From Ardenticatenaceae bacterium (GTDB lineage: Bacteria; Chloroflexota; Anaerolineae; Promineifilales; Promineifilaceae): a stretch of DNA of 64,000 bases. Positions 23,946-31,957 of the stretch are shown here, piece after piece. The DNA is taken from positions 62,001 through 126,000 of the forward strand of contig JACKCD010000008.1 of the NCBI GenBank assembly GCA_020634215.1, read 5' to 3'. How positions within the stretch are numbered: the stretch's first letter is position 1; every line of letters begins with the position of its first letter. A program made the translations under genes and the position numbers. Below the pieces are notes generated by a model, which was not told the DNA's origin, searched no databases, and saw nothing but the letters and a program-made list of their open reading frames with translations.

Positions 23946-25424
23946 ATGACTGAGTTTGGCGAGTGTTTAAAACAGCATCGCCTTAAAACAAAGGATACAG
24001 ACAGCAGTTCATGCAGTTATTTGACGCAAGCGCAGTTGGCTGATCTGATGTCCCGGACTGTTCCCGTTGACAGCAGAATGATCAGCTTTTGGGAGACCGG
24101 GCGACGTAAAATCCACTATAGCGAACGTAGCACGCAGCTTTGTTTAATCCAGGTGTTGCATAAACATGGCGGCATACAGACGGTAGACGAGGCTAATGAA
24201 CTGCTGCGACTGGGGCGGTATGATGTACTGTCGACGGCAGAAATGCAGGAAATTAACCGGGCATGGGCTGTACCGGTAGCGATGGCAGCACCGCACGCTG
24301 TTCATCGTCCATCGTGGCCTATGGTTTATGCGTGGCTTGATGGCGTTTTTCGCTGGTCGGAGGCGGATGATCATGCGCGGATGAGTTGGGCGGGAATGGT
24401 GATTTGGTCGCTGGGAGTGGTTAACGGCCGTTTATCTCCCGATCACTTTCTCGCCTTCTTGGCCGCCTGCCTGCTGTGGATAGCCGCCATTTGGCTGTTG
24501 GTACCTGCCCTACAATGGCCGCTTACCCCCCAACCCGTGCTGCAGCAAGCCGTGGTGCGGCTGTTGGCTGGCTGGTTTGGCTTGCCGCTGCTGCTGGCAC
24601 TGTTCACCAAAGCCGATGGCATGGAGCAAGACCAGCACCCCCGGCTGCCCCTGCTGCTGCTCAAATTGATCGGGGCAGTGGTGGGGTTTAATCTGGTCGT
24701 GCTGCTGCTGCTCATGGTGGCGGCAGGATGGTATTATCTGCTGCTGCCGCCGCTGCTGTGGGGGTGGCGGCTGGTGCTGCTGCTGCCGCTGCTGCTGGGC
24801 CACATCGCCGCCCGGCGTATTCCGGTGGATCGTTTGAAAATGTATCAGGGAGAGCTGCGGGCACACGCGGTTGATTACTGGTTTTTTGGCATGTACCTGC
24901 TGACCGGGCTGATGGTGGGGGCGGCTCTTTTTTGGGGGTATCGTTTTTGGGCAAACCCGGCGGTGGGAACGAGTTTTTTGTTGGTGATGCTGGGGGTTGT
25001 GTTGTGGGAACGGCAGAAAAAACGGCCGTTATCCCCCCTCCTCCTCATCATCCTGCTTGGCTGCGCCTTCCCCCTGCTCATGGCCTGGCTCCTGCTCTTT
25101 GTCTCACCCATCGGCCACGTCGCCATTAACACCCCTGCTGCCGCTATTGAGACAGGTTTAGGGTTGGCCTATGTGATGAGCCTTTGGTCGCTGGGGCTGA
25201 CGCTACAGTTGCGAACCCCTTCCCTGTCGCGCCAGCTACCAATTGGTGGGCTGCTATTGCTGGCCGTGGGTTTGTCGCTCTATTTGCTGGTTTGGAAGCT
25301 AGTACCAGCGTGGCTTAACCTGCTGGGCTTTGTGGTTGCAGCAATGGGGCTAATTGGGTGGGGATACAGCCAACCACCCGCTGAGGACACAAAGCCCCCA
25401 GCGGGTGGCAGTCCCGGCGGCTAA
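23946..25424 (+). CDS. Helix-turn-helix protein with large polytopic membrane domain
   Basis: About 492 residues. The first ~90 (MTEFGECLKQHRLKTKDTD, then TQAQLADLMSR and MISFWETGRRK) look like a XRE-type helix-turn-helix. A linker follows, then about ten hydrophobic helices from residue ~140 to ~480, unusually rich in Leu and Trp, and a Pro/Gly-rich C-terminus. No known family is recognised beyond the HTH. It follows the ComP-like kinase by 131 bp on the same strand and might be controlled by or linked with that locus. ATG at 23946 is preferred over the upstream TTG because AGAGGG precedes it. Confidence 0.7.
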   Translation: MTEFGECLKQHRLKTKDTDSSSCSYLTQAQLADLMSRTVPVDSRMISFWETGRRKIHYSERSTQLCLIQVLHKHGGIQTVDEANELLRLGRYDVLSTAEMQEINRAWAVPVAMAAPHAVHRPSWPMVYAWLDGVFRWSEADDHARMSWAGMVIWSLGVVNGRLSPDHFLAFLAACLLWIAAIWLLVPALQWPLTPQPVLQQAVVRLLAGWFGLPLLLALFTKADGMEQDQHPRLPLLLLKLIGAVVGFNLVVLLLLMVAAGWYYLLLPPLLWGWRLVLLLPLLLGHIAARRIPVDRLKMYQGELRAHAVDYWFFGMYLLTGLMVGAALFWGYRFWANPAVGTSFLLVMLGVVLWERQKKRPLSPLLLIILLGCAFPLLMAWLLLFVSPIGHVAINTPAAAIETGLGLAYVMSLWSLGLTLQLRTPSLSRQLPIGGLLLLAVGLSLYLLVWKLVPAWLNLLGFVVAAMGLIGWGYSQPPAEDTKPPAGGSPGG

Positions 25425-25430
25425 CCTTCA

Positions 25431-25445
25431 AGGTGCCAGGCACCT
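25431..25445. terminator. Short palindrome between convergent genes
   Basis: AGGTGCC-A-GGCACCT, a 7-bp inverted repeat 7 bp after the stop of the HTH-membrane gene and 12 bp before the nuclease gene end. Possible terminator; no T-run. Confidence 0.4.
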
Positions 25446-25457
25446 GCAAAATGGTTC

Positions 25458-28400
25458 CTAAGGCGTGCCGGGTACGATGGGAAAGTCAAATTCAGCCGTA
25501 TGGCCGCCAACGGCCGACTCGGCACCACAACCATTCACCCCTAGCACATAGTAATAGTAGTTGGCTACGGGGTTGCCCACCACCGTGTCGCTATCGGTGA
25601 TAGATGCCGTGCCACTGCTGTAGGTGATAATGCCCGATAGTTCCACAACGCCCGCCCCATTGGGGCTAAAGTAAGGTGAGGTTGAGCGCAGCACTTTGTA
25701 ATCGCTGTTGCCTGTGTCATGGGGCCAACTGAGCGTGACATTGGCACTGTTGCGCTGGATGGTGACATCGGCTGGGCTAACCGGAGTGGTGCAGGTCAGA
25801 TCCAGGCCAATAAGTACCGGGTCATGGTCAGAAGCGCGGAACTGGTTGTTGGCGTACAGCTCCGTAATTTGCTGTGCGGTTTTGAAGTTTTCGTTGTAAT
25901 CAAGGGCAATTGGCTCATCGGCATTGATGTGCCATTCCGTGACCCCCATGACCTGAGGCAGCAGCGACGGGCTGCCAAGCGCGTGGTCAAGATAGCCCCA
26001 CTGCCCATCAAAGGCGAAAGAGTAGGTGCTGCTGCCAAGGAATTGAAGAATGAGATTGGTATAGCCGGCGTTGGTGATGGCGGTAATTGGGTTTTCCATC
26101 GCATAGGCATTGAGGTCGCCCATAATGATCACGTCACTGTCGCCCACGCCGGTTGGGTCGGTGCCAAGCCAGGTAACGAGGGCGTTGGCAGCACTGGTGC
26201 GCGTCAGGTTGCAGTTACCTTGTCCATCGCCTGTATCGGGGTCGCCCACGTCGTTGCAGTCAGACCCCTTGGATTTGAGATGGTTGACGGCGATGGTGAT
26301 GATTTCACCGGTGGTGGTTTGGGTAAAACTTTGCACCAGTGCCGGCCGATTTTTGCTGCTGTTAAAATTTGAATCAACGGCCGAACTCATCACCTTGGTG
26401 GTGCCAGTGGGCGAGACGGTGTTTTTGTAAATGAGGGCCACCTTGATGGCATCGGTGCCAAGGGCATTGGTGGAGCTAGTAAGGGTGTCGGCGTTGATAA
26501 AGCTGTAGTTTGCCCCAGCGGCGGCCAGCCCGTTGATCAAGTCCTGGATGGCACTGCCGCTGCTATAGCCATCGTTCTCCATTTCCATCAGCCCCACAAT
26601 GTCGGCATCCATGGCGGCAATGGCGGCGATGATTTTGTCACGCTGTTTGGTAAATTCGGTGCTGTTTTCGGCACCGCGACAGTCAGTAGCCGCGCCGCCA
26701 ACGCCGTTGGTGCAGCCGGTGAAGGTGTTGAAGTAGTTGAGGACGTTGAAGCTGGCGACTTTGAGCGTACCGCCAACGGCCGTTGGTGTGGCTGGGCGGC
26801 TATTAACGGCCGTAAATGTGGGCATGGTGGTGGGGTGAATGCGGTAAGCATTGACGCTGCCGCTCCAGCCAGACCAACTGTAGGTGAGAACGCCGCTAAT
26901 GTTGCTGACCGTATCGCCGCCGCGCAGGGTATTAACGGCCGTTAACTTCGGCGGTGGATAAGCAATAGTCGCCGGGTTTTGCGTTTCGCTGCCATCATCC
27001 AGCACAATCTTGTTCAAGTCATTGCTGGCCTGCACCGCATTCGCCGCCGCCCCCGGTGCCGCCACATGGGTGGGGTTAAACAAACGGCCACCCGACGACA
27101 GCGTAAGCTGCCCGCCCCGCGCCAGCAGATAATGCTCGGTGACAGTTAATGACTGCGGCAGCGTGACATACATCCCCTCAAACTGCTCCGGCGCGGTGGT
27201 GCTGGCAAAAGGCAGCGTCACGCTGGCGGCAGTGGGCAAGGTGGCTCCGCTGCTGCATACCACCAGCGTATCCACTTGGTTGATTTCGGTTAGCTCAAAA
27301 TATTCGGTGACGTTACCCTGTAGCCGCACCACATCACCTACCGCTACATCCGTTCCAGCCGGATCATAGACAAAAATGCCTTCGGAAGTGGCCGGGTTGG
27401 CATCGGCATCACCGTCTTCTTCCTGCACAAAGAAGCCGTTAAGCTGCGTTGACGTTTGGAAATCACCCACGACCACCCCTTCGATAATCACATCAGCCGT
27501 GCCGTTGAGCGGGCTAACGGTGCCGCTGCCCTGAATGGTGTGGATAGGCGTTTCGCTGTTGTCGCCACAGCTTCCAAACCCGGCAGCCACGGTGGTGAAG
27601 CTAAAGATATAGTCGTTTGCCATGTTTTCCAGCGGGGCATCCTGGTCGGTTACGGCATCTTTGTCAATGGTAACGGTGCAGCTTTCGCTATTGGCAAAAT
27701 CTGTGTTGGGGTTGAGGGTGAAGGTTTGGGGGCCACCCGTAACGGTTGCCGTGTGGTTGCCGCTGCTGGTGCAGCTTATGCTAAACCAGTTGCTACCCAC
27801 CGTGACATCTTCGCTAAAGGTGATGCTGATGTTGGCATCTAGGGCGACATCGGTGGCGTTGTTGCTGGGGGTGGTGCTGCTGACGGTGGGGGCGGTGCTA
27901 CCTCCGCTAAACGTTTGCCCGGTGTTACAACTGCCAAAGGTGTTAGTGGCGGCACTATTCCAGGTGAAATCTTCGTAGGTGGAGCCGCTGCCGCCAAGCT
28001 GGAGGGACATGCCATCGGGATCGTTACCGTTTTCTGAAACGTTAATGTCAGTGCTGGTTTGACCGTTGGCGGGGCCGTTAGTGGCGGCAAAGCTGCCTTC
28101 GTAGCTGAGGAGTTGGATGACGGTGCCGTTGTTGTCTACCAAGGCCATACCATCGGGTGCGCCGTTTTGCAGTCCGTTGGCGAGATAGTTGACGACAATG
28201 ACCCCATAGCCACCGCAAGTGTTAGGAATGGTGCCACTCAGGGTGTCGGAGCCGGAAGGATCTGCGGCTGGGGTGGTGTAAGTGGTTCCGCCAGAGCCGT
28301 TGTAGCGGACGATGCTCCAGCCGGTGAGGTCGGTTCCGGCGGGGCCGGCAATTTCAATGGCCTCGCCAGCGTCAGTGCTGGCATCATCATAATGGATTTC

Positions 28401-28508
28401 GTTGATGAAAACGGCCGTTAAGGCATGGGTAATGTTGTTGTGTCCTGTGTGCAGGAAAAGCACTGTGAACAAGAGCCAACAAAGGTGAAAATAATGCTTT
28501 CTTGCCAT
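25458..28508 (-). CDS. Secreted multidomain nuclease (lamin-tail, Ig-like, OB, EEP domains; ExeM-like)
   Basis: A 1016-residue exported protein. After the signal peptide (about 1-30): a lamin-tail domain (about 31-200, FINEIHYDDASTD), a Big_5-type Ig-like domain (about 208-310, STTPSNNATDVALDANISI), an OB-like domain of the ExeM group (about 315-430), and an endonuclease/exonuclease/phosphatase domain (about 590-920). The last shows KVASFNVLNYF, LMEMEND, VNHLKSKG, IMGDLNAYAMENP and SDHDPV, the expected metal and catalytic residues. A fibronectin-like domain closes it. It should degrade extracellular DNA. No sortase or lipid anchor is seen at the C-terminus. Several Thr/Gly-rich stretches. Confidence 0.9.
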   Translation of the reverse strand: MARKHYFHLCWLLFTVLFLHTGHNNITHALTAVFINEIHYDDASTDAGEAIEIAGPAGTDLTGWSIVRYNGSGGTTYTTPAADPSGSDTLSGTIPNTCGGYGVIVVNYLANGLQNGAPDGMALVDNNGTVIQLLSYEGSFAATNGPANGQTSTDINVSENGNDPDGMSLQLGGSGSTYEDFTWNSAATNTFGSCNTGQTFSGGSTAPTVSSTTPSNNATDVALDANISITFSEDVTVGSNWFSISCTSSGNHTATVTGGPQTFTLNPNTDFANSESCTVTIDKDAVTDQDAPLENMANDYIFSFTTVAAGFGSCGDNSETPIHTIQGSGTVSPLNGTADVIIEGVVVGDFQTSTQLNGFFVQEEDGDADANPATSEGIFVYDPAGTDVAVGDVVRLQGNVTEYFELTEINQVDTLVVCSSGATLPTAASVTLPFASTTAPEQFEGMYVTLPQSLTVTEHYLLARGGQLTLSSGGRLFNPTHVAAPGAAANAVQASNDLNKIVLDDGSETQNPATIAYPPPKLTAVNTLRGGDTVSNISGVLTYSWSGWSGSVNAYRIHPTTMPTFTAVNSRPATPTAVGGTLKVASFNVLNYFNTFTGCTNGVGGAATDCRGAENSTEFTKQRDKIIAAIAAMDADIVGLMEMENDGYSSGSAIQDLINGLAAAGANYSFINADTLTSSTNALGTDAIKVALIYKNTVSPTGTTKVMSSAVDSNFNSSKNRPALVQSFTQTTTGEIITIAVNHLKSKGSDCNDVGDPDTGDGQGNCNLTRTSAANALVTWLGTDPTGVGDSDVIIMGDLNAYAMENPITAITNAGYTNLILQFLGSSTYSFAFDGQWGYLDHALGSPSLLPQVMGVTEWHINADEPIALDYNENFKTAQQITELYANNQFRASDHDPVLIGLDLTCTTPVSPADVTIQRNSANVTLSWPHDTGNSDYKVLRSTSPYFSPNGAGVVELSGIITYSSGTASITDSDTVVGNPVANYYYYVLGVNGCGAESAVGGHTAEFDFPIVPGTP

Positions 28509-28643
28509 ATCTGAGTGTCACGTTCCTTTGGCTTCCCCAAGACAGAATATTATCTGAGTTATAAGCCGTTTCCAAATGAAGTGGAACCAATCTGGAGAAA
28601 CTGGGTATACTCATACCATTTCATATTGGGAGTTTGCTGCATC

Positions 28644-29105
28644 ATGGATTTTACGAAGCTGCCACCGGAACTGCTGGCAAGGCTGACACAAACAAATGAT
28701 TTAAAATTACCGCCCCCTGTTTTTGTGGATATGGGTGGCGAGGTTGTTGATATTGACCTGGATAAACCGGAAGTGGTGCTGCGCTTCCCGGTGCAAGAAC
28801 GGTATGAAAACCCGATGGGGTATATGCAAGGGGGCGTGATTGCTACCATTGCCGATAACGCGCTGGGGATGTTGAGCTTTTTGGTGGCGTTTGTCAACGT
28901 GACAAAGGAGATGAACATCCGCTATGTGCGGCCGGTGAAAGACATCTCACACGTGGTGGCGACGGCGCGGATGGTAAGCCAGGATGAGAAGGGGCTATTG
29001 CTAACGGCCGATGTGCGTGATGAAGCGGGCAAACTGCTGGCGCGAGTGAAGTCGCAGCATGTATTTTTACGTGGGGATGTTAGGGAGGGTATGAACGAGA
29101 AATAG
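28644..29105 (+). CDS. PaaI-type hotdog-fold thioesterase
   Basis: A 153-residue acyl-CoA thioesterase-like protein. The hotdog signature is visible: NPMGYMQGGVIATIADNALGM, giving the glycine-rich turn and central helix, followed by strands with MNIRYVRPVKD. The catalytic acid would be Asp in IADNALG. The substrate is unknown. The frame is open from 28515, but ATG at 28644 (MDFTKLPPE) fits the family and is chosen. Divergent from the nuclease gene. Confidence 0.85.
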   Translation: MDFTKLPPELLARLTQTNDLKLPPPVFVDMGGEVVDIDLDKPEVVLRFPVQERYENPMGYMQGGVIATIADNALGMLSFLVAFVNVTKEMNIRYVRPVKDISHVVATARMVSQDEKGLLLTADVRDEAGKLLARVKSQHVFLRGDVREGMNEK

Positions 29106-29132
29106 GGTGGGTAGACAAAACAATGGTTTGGT

Positions 29133-29969
29133 TTATATTGTTCCCAAAAAGGCACCAATGAACAAACCGATTAAGCCACCAAAACCGATACCTGCAAGTA
29201 AAGCACTCTGATTAAAACCAAATAACAAGCTGGCAAAACCTACGCCGATGATTGCGCTAACACACATGCTAATGGCAGCAAATTTGATCGCTTTGAAAAA
29301 AACGAGGCGTAGGTTTTGCCAAAGAGTTGTTTGTTTTCTGTCAACTCCAATCAATATGCCAAGCAAAAGAGCAATCGGGATAATGATTGGCTGAAGGAAC
29401 ACCATAGCCACAATAACACCCCAAAATCCCCACACAATGGCACCAGTTATAGATTTTATGGTTTGTGGGTGTTGCAAATCTAAGATAGACAAGGCTTTTA
29501 ACTGCTGTGTCGTGGATGCCTTGTTCGTATCTGGCTCATTGGATAGACTTTTCCCCGTTCTCTCTTGGGTCGAGGGTGTTCTAAATCGGTGGCCTAATCC
29601 AGCCAGCCCAAATCCAAGTAAAATGACCAATATCTCTTGAAAAGAATTTGTATCATGGATGGTGTGCCACCAACCCAAGCCAAAGCCCGCTACCACCAGA
29701 AGGATGCTGAGTTGGTTAAAAATAAAATCCCATAAAGTGGAGCGGTGCCATGAAAGCAGGCCTGCGATAGCTCCCAAGCCAGCGGCTAGATAGGTTAGAA
29801 ATTGACTGAGGGATATAATGGAACCGAGATAAGAGGACTCAAAAAGATTAGATATAAGTAGGCCTAAGCATATAATGAAAACTGGAAGGCTTGTGACAAA
29901 GAGAATTAAACTTAGTCGAGCGAGAGCTTCTTGTTGCTTAATTCGTTGAGGATAAGTGAATTTCCACAT
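29133..29969 (-). CDS. Hypothetical membrane protein
   Basis: 278 residues with about seven or eight hydrophobic segments in two groups separated by a polar stretch (about 130-170: TPSTQERTGKSLSNEPDTNK). The last ~45 residues are Gly/Phe/Leu-rich helices. No family is recognised. The DNA is clearly AT-richer than its neighbours and has no AACGGCCGTT copy, suggesting recent arrival. It is not closely packed with either neighbour. Confidence 0.6.
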   Translation of the reverse strand: MWKFTYPQRIKQQEALARLSLILFVTSLPVFIICLGLLISNLFESSYLGSIISLSQFLTYLAAGLGAIAGLLSWHRSTLWDFIFNQLSILLVVAGFGLGWWHTIHDTNSFQEILVILLGFGLAGLGHRFRTPSTQERTGKSLSNEPDTNKASTTQQLKALSILDLQHPQTIKSITGAIVWGFWGVIVAMVFLQPIIIPIALLLGILIGVDRKQTTLWQNLRLVFFKAIKFAAISMCVSAIIGVGFASLLFGFNQSALLAGIGFGGLIGLFIGAFLGTI

Positions 29970-29992
29970 GTTTGCCAGGTGTATTTAGAATG

Positions 29993-30754
29993 CTAGACAG
30001 TTTTTTCGGCTGGTTCATTACGCCGTGCCACAAAAATCATGAGGCGGCTCGCGTCTGTAAAAGCTCCGTGATGCCAATCGCCATATACCCGGTCAACCGT
30101 AAAACCAGCTTGGCGCAAAGAGTCTGCTAACTCGGTGTGGCTGCGGAAACGCAGCGTGCTGTGAGCCACCACATCTTCACCCGTGGCCTTAAAGAGATTG
30201 TGGCCGACAAAATGCACTTGGCCGTCTTGCACTTCCAACACCTCTAGCCAGCACGCCATTGACCCAAACGGTGTCTCTATTTCTTCAAAGGTCTCGTCGC
30301 GCCCCCATTGCTTCCAGGCGCGTGCGGTGGGGTTGCGGCTTTCAAATGCCACATAACCGCCGGGGCGCAGTGCCTTGTGGATGTGGCAGAGGGTGGCAGC
30401 CCAATCGGCATCGTCCAGAAAGATTTGCGCGACGTTGCCCGTCATAGTCAGCAAATCAGCGTTGCGCTCTCCTAAAACGCTGGCATCGCCAACTACCCAT
30501 TCCACACGCTCGGCTTCCGGCTTCCGCTGCGCCACGGCCAGCATGGCGGGGGAAGGGTCAATGCCAATAACTTGGCGTTTGCCTGTTGCTAGTTCGCAGG
30601 TTAATAAGCCTGTGCCACACCCCAAGTCAATGATGCGGTGTGCGTTAAGCTCGGCGGCCAGGGTTAGATAAAAATCGGTATCAGCACCACGTGGGTTGTC
30701 GTGGTCGTAAAGTTCAACGAGGCGTGGATCGGTGTAGTGTTTGTCGAGTTTCAT
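29993..30754 (-). CDS. Class I SAM-dependent methyltransferase
   Basis: 253 residues with a Rossmann-type SAM domain: motif I IIDLGCGTGLL (about 40-50), the acidic VIGIDPSPAML, then VGDASVL and the LRPGGYVAFE strand. The opening HYTDPRLVELYDHDNPRGAD is common in bacterial small-molecule methyltransferases. The substrate is unknown. Its ATG overlaps the stop of the upstream PPOX gene by one base (TGATG), so the two are translationally coupled. Confidence 0.88.
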   Translation of the reverse strand: MKLDKHYTDPRLVELYDHDNPRGADTDFYLTLAAELNAHRIIDLGCGTGLLTCELATGKRQVIGIDPSPAMLAVAQRKPEAERVEWVVGDASVLGERNADLLTMTGNVAQIFLDDADWAATLCHIHKALRPGGYVAFESRNPTARAWKQWGRDETFEEIETPFGSMACWLEVLEVQDGQVHFVGHNLFKATGEDVVAHSTLRFRSHTELADSLRQAGFTVDRVYGDWHHGAFTDASRLMIFVARRNEPAEKTV

Positions 30755-31200
30755 CAGTTGGCGGCAACGTCACGAACGGCCGTTACCTCCGCCCCCGTCC
30801 AACGGCCACCGCCATATGCCCCCCAGGCAATCAGCCGCGTCGGCGTAATCTCAACGACCGTGTTGTAATTCGCCTCGTCTGGGTCGCTAATGTCCCACTT
30901 GTACTTTTGCAGCAGCAGCGGTCGCAGTGCTGCCCGTTTCTCTGGTGCCAGCCGTGCCATTCCTTCGATGATCACCACATCCTTGGGGTCGGGGTGGGTG
31001 ATGATAACGCTGGGGTTGTGGAGGATATTACGGGTTTTAACGGCCGTTTCCTTCGTTACCACATACACTTTCCCTTCATACCACACGTGCCAAATGGGGC
31101 TGCTGTGCGAACGGCCGTTTGGCCGCACCGTACTCAGCCAACTACATTCCGCATCGGCAAACCGCTGTACCAAACTCGTTAACGTACTACCATTGTTCAT
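30754..31200 (-). CDS. Pyridoxamine 5'-phosphate oxidase-like (PPOX/F420 class) protein
   Basis: 148 residues with a split-barrel flavin-binding fold: ADAECSWLSTVRPNGRSHSSPIWHVW is the typical first half, followed by VYVVTKETAVKTRNILHNP. Members bind FMN, F420 or heme and reduce or oxidise diverse small molecules; the cofactor is not decidable here. Coupled to the methyltransferase downstream by a TGATG overlap. Three palindrome copies lie in the gene. Confidence 0.85.
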   Translation of the reverse strand: MNNGSTLTSLVQRFADAECSWLSTVRPNGRSHSSPIWHVWYEGKVYVVTKETAVKTRNILHNPSVIITHPDPKDVVIIEGMARLAPEKRAALRPLLLQKYKWDISDPDEANYNTVVEITPTRLIAWGAYGGGRWTGAEVTAVRDVAAN

Positions 31201-31219
31201 TGTAAACTCCTGAAGAAGA

Positions 31220-31268
31220 GATTGGGGACTGGAGATTGTGAACCTTCATCAATCTCCAATCCCCAATC
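31220..31268. repeat. Heptamer snapback hairpin (AGATTGG family)
   Basis: 31220-31237 pairs with 31251-31268 with one mismatch. Located between the acyltransferase and PPOX genes on the same strand. Confidence 0.88.
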
Positions 31269-31273
31269 CCCAA

Positions 31274-31894
31274 CTATCCCAAATCCGGCCGTTTTCCCAC
31301 CACATCTGCATAAAACGCCCGAATTTGCACCATATCCCCCTCCAAATCACCCGATGCCCAAACTTTTGCCCCAATCTTAATTCGCTTGCGGCCAAAATCT
31401 AGCCCTATTGGCACAATTGGTACATTGGCACCCTGGGCAATATAGTAAAACCCATATTTCCATGTTGCCACCTTGCTGCGCGTCCCTTCTGGAGCAATCC
31501 CCAGCAAAAAGCGGTCGTGTTGGGTAAACTGATGGATCGCCTGCGAAACAAACCCCTGTGCCGCCCGCCGATCTGTGGGCACAATTCCCATCCATAGCAG
31601 CAGCCGCCGGAACGGCCAGACAAAAATGGTGTGTTTGCCCAAAATTGAGAGCTTGATGTCGAAAGCAAAAACGGTGATCATGGCAATGATAAAATCCCAG
31701 TTGGAGGTGTGGGGAGCACCAATTACCACCGCCTGCGATACGTCATCAGGCAGGTCGCCATCAACCTGCCAACCCCACAGCCCAAAGAGCAAGGCGGCTA
31801 GTTTTTGGAAGAAGGCATTGCCTCGGCTGGGTAAACTGGCCGGGAGTTTGGGAAAAGAAAAGCGGGAACGTTGCGTTACGTTGGAAGTTGTCAT
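31274..31894 (-). CDS. 1-acyl-sn-glycerol-3-phosphate acyltransferase-like protein
   Basis: 206 residues of the PlsC-type acyltransferase superfamily. The catalytic HX4D motif is GAPHTSNWDF and the phosphate-binding motif is APEGTRS. The His-Thr-Ser-Asn-Trp-Asp form and the short length mark the small bacterial subgroup acting on lysophosphatidate or related lipids. One membrane-associated hydrophobic stretch precedes. It follows polA on the minus strand after a snapback repeat. Confidence 0.87.
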   Translation of the reverse strand: MTTSNVTQRSRFSFPKLPASLPSRGNAFFQKLAALLFGLWGWQVDGDLPDDVSQAVVIGAPHTSNWDFIIAMITVFAFDIKLSILGKHTIFVWPFRRLLLWMGIVPTDRRAAQGFVSQAIHQFTQHDRFLLGIAPEGTRSKVATWKYGFYYIAQGANVPIVPIGLDFGRKRIKIGAKVWASGDLEGDMVQIRAFYADVVGKRPDLG

Positions 31895-31911
31895 GGTATA
31901 TTGTGCGTGGT

Positions 31912-31952
31912 ACGTGGTGCGTGGCGCATAAAAAACGCATTACGCACCACGC
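31912..31952. repeat. Imperfect snapback of GCGTGGT heptamers
   Basis: Left arm around 31912-31929 and right arm AACGCATTACGCACCACGC (31934-31952) pair with a few mismatches. Same word family as 16446-16485. Between polA and the acyltransferase gene. Confidence 0.8.
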
Positions 31953-31957
31953 TTTAT

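Noticed and set aside
25458..28508. Functional link between the secreted nuclease and the quorum-sensing-like locus (competence and DNA uptake)
   Set aside because: Attractive by analogy with Bacillus competence and the uptake-sequence-like palindrome, but the nuclease is convergent with the locus and nothing in the sequence ties them.
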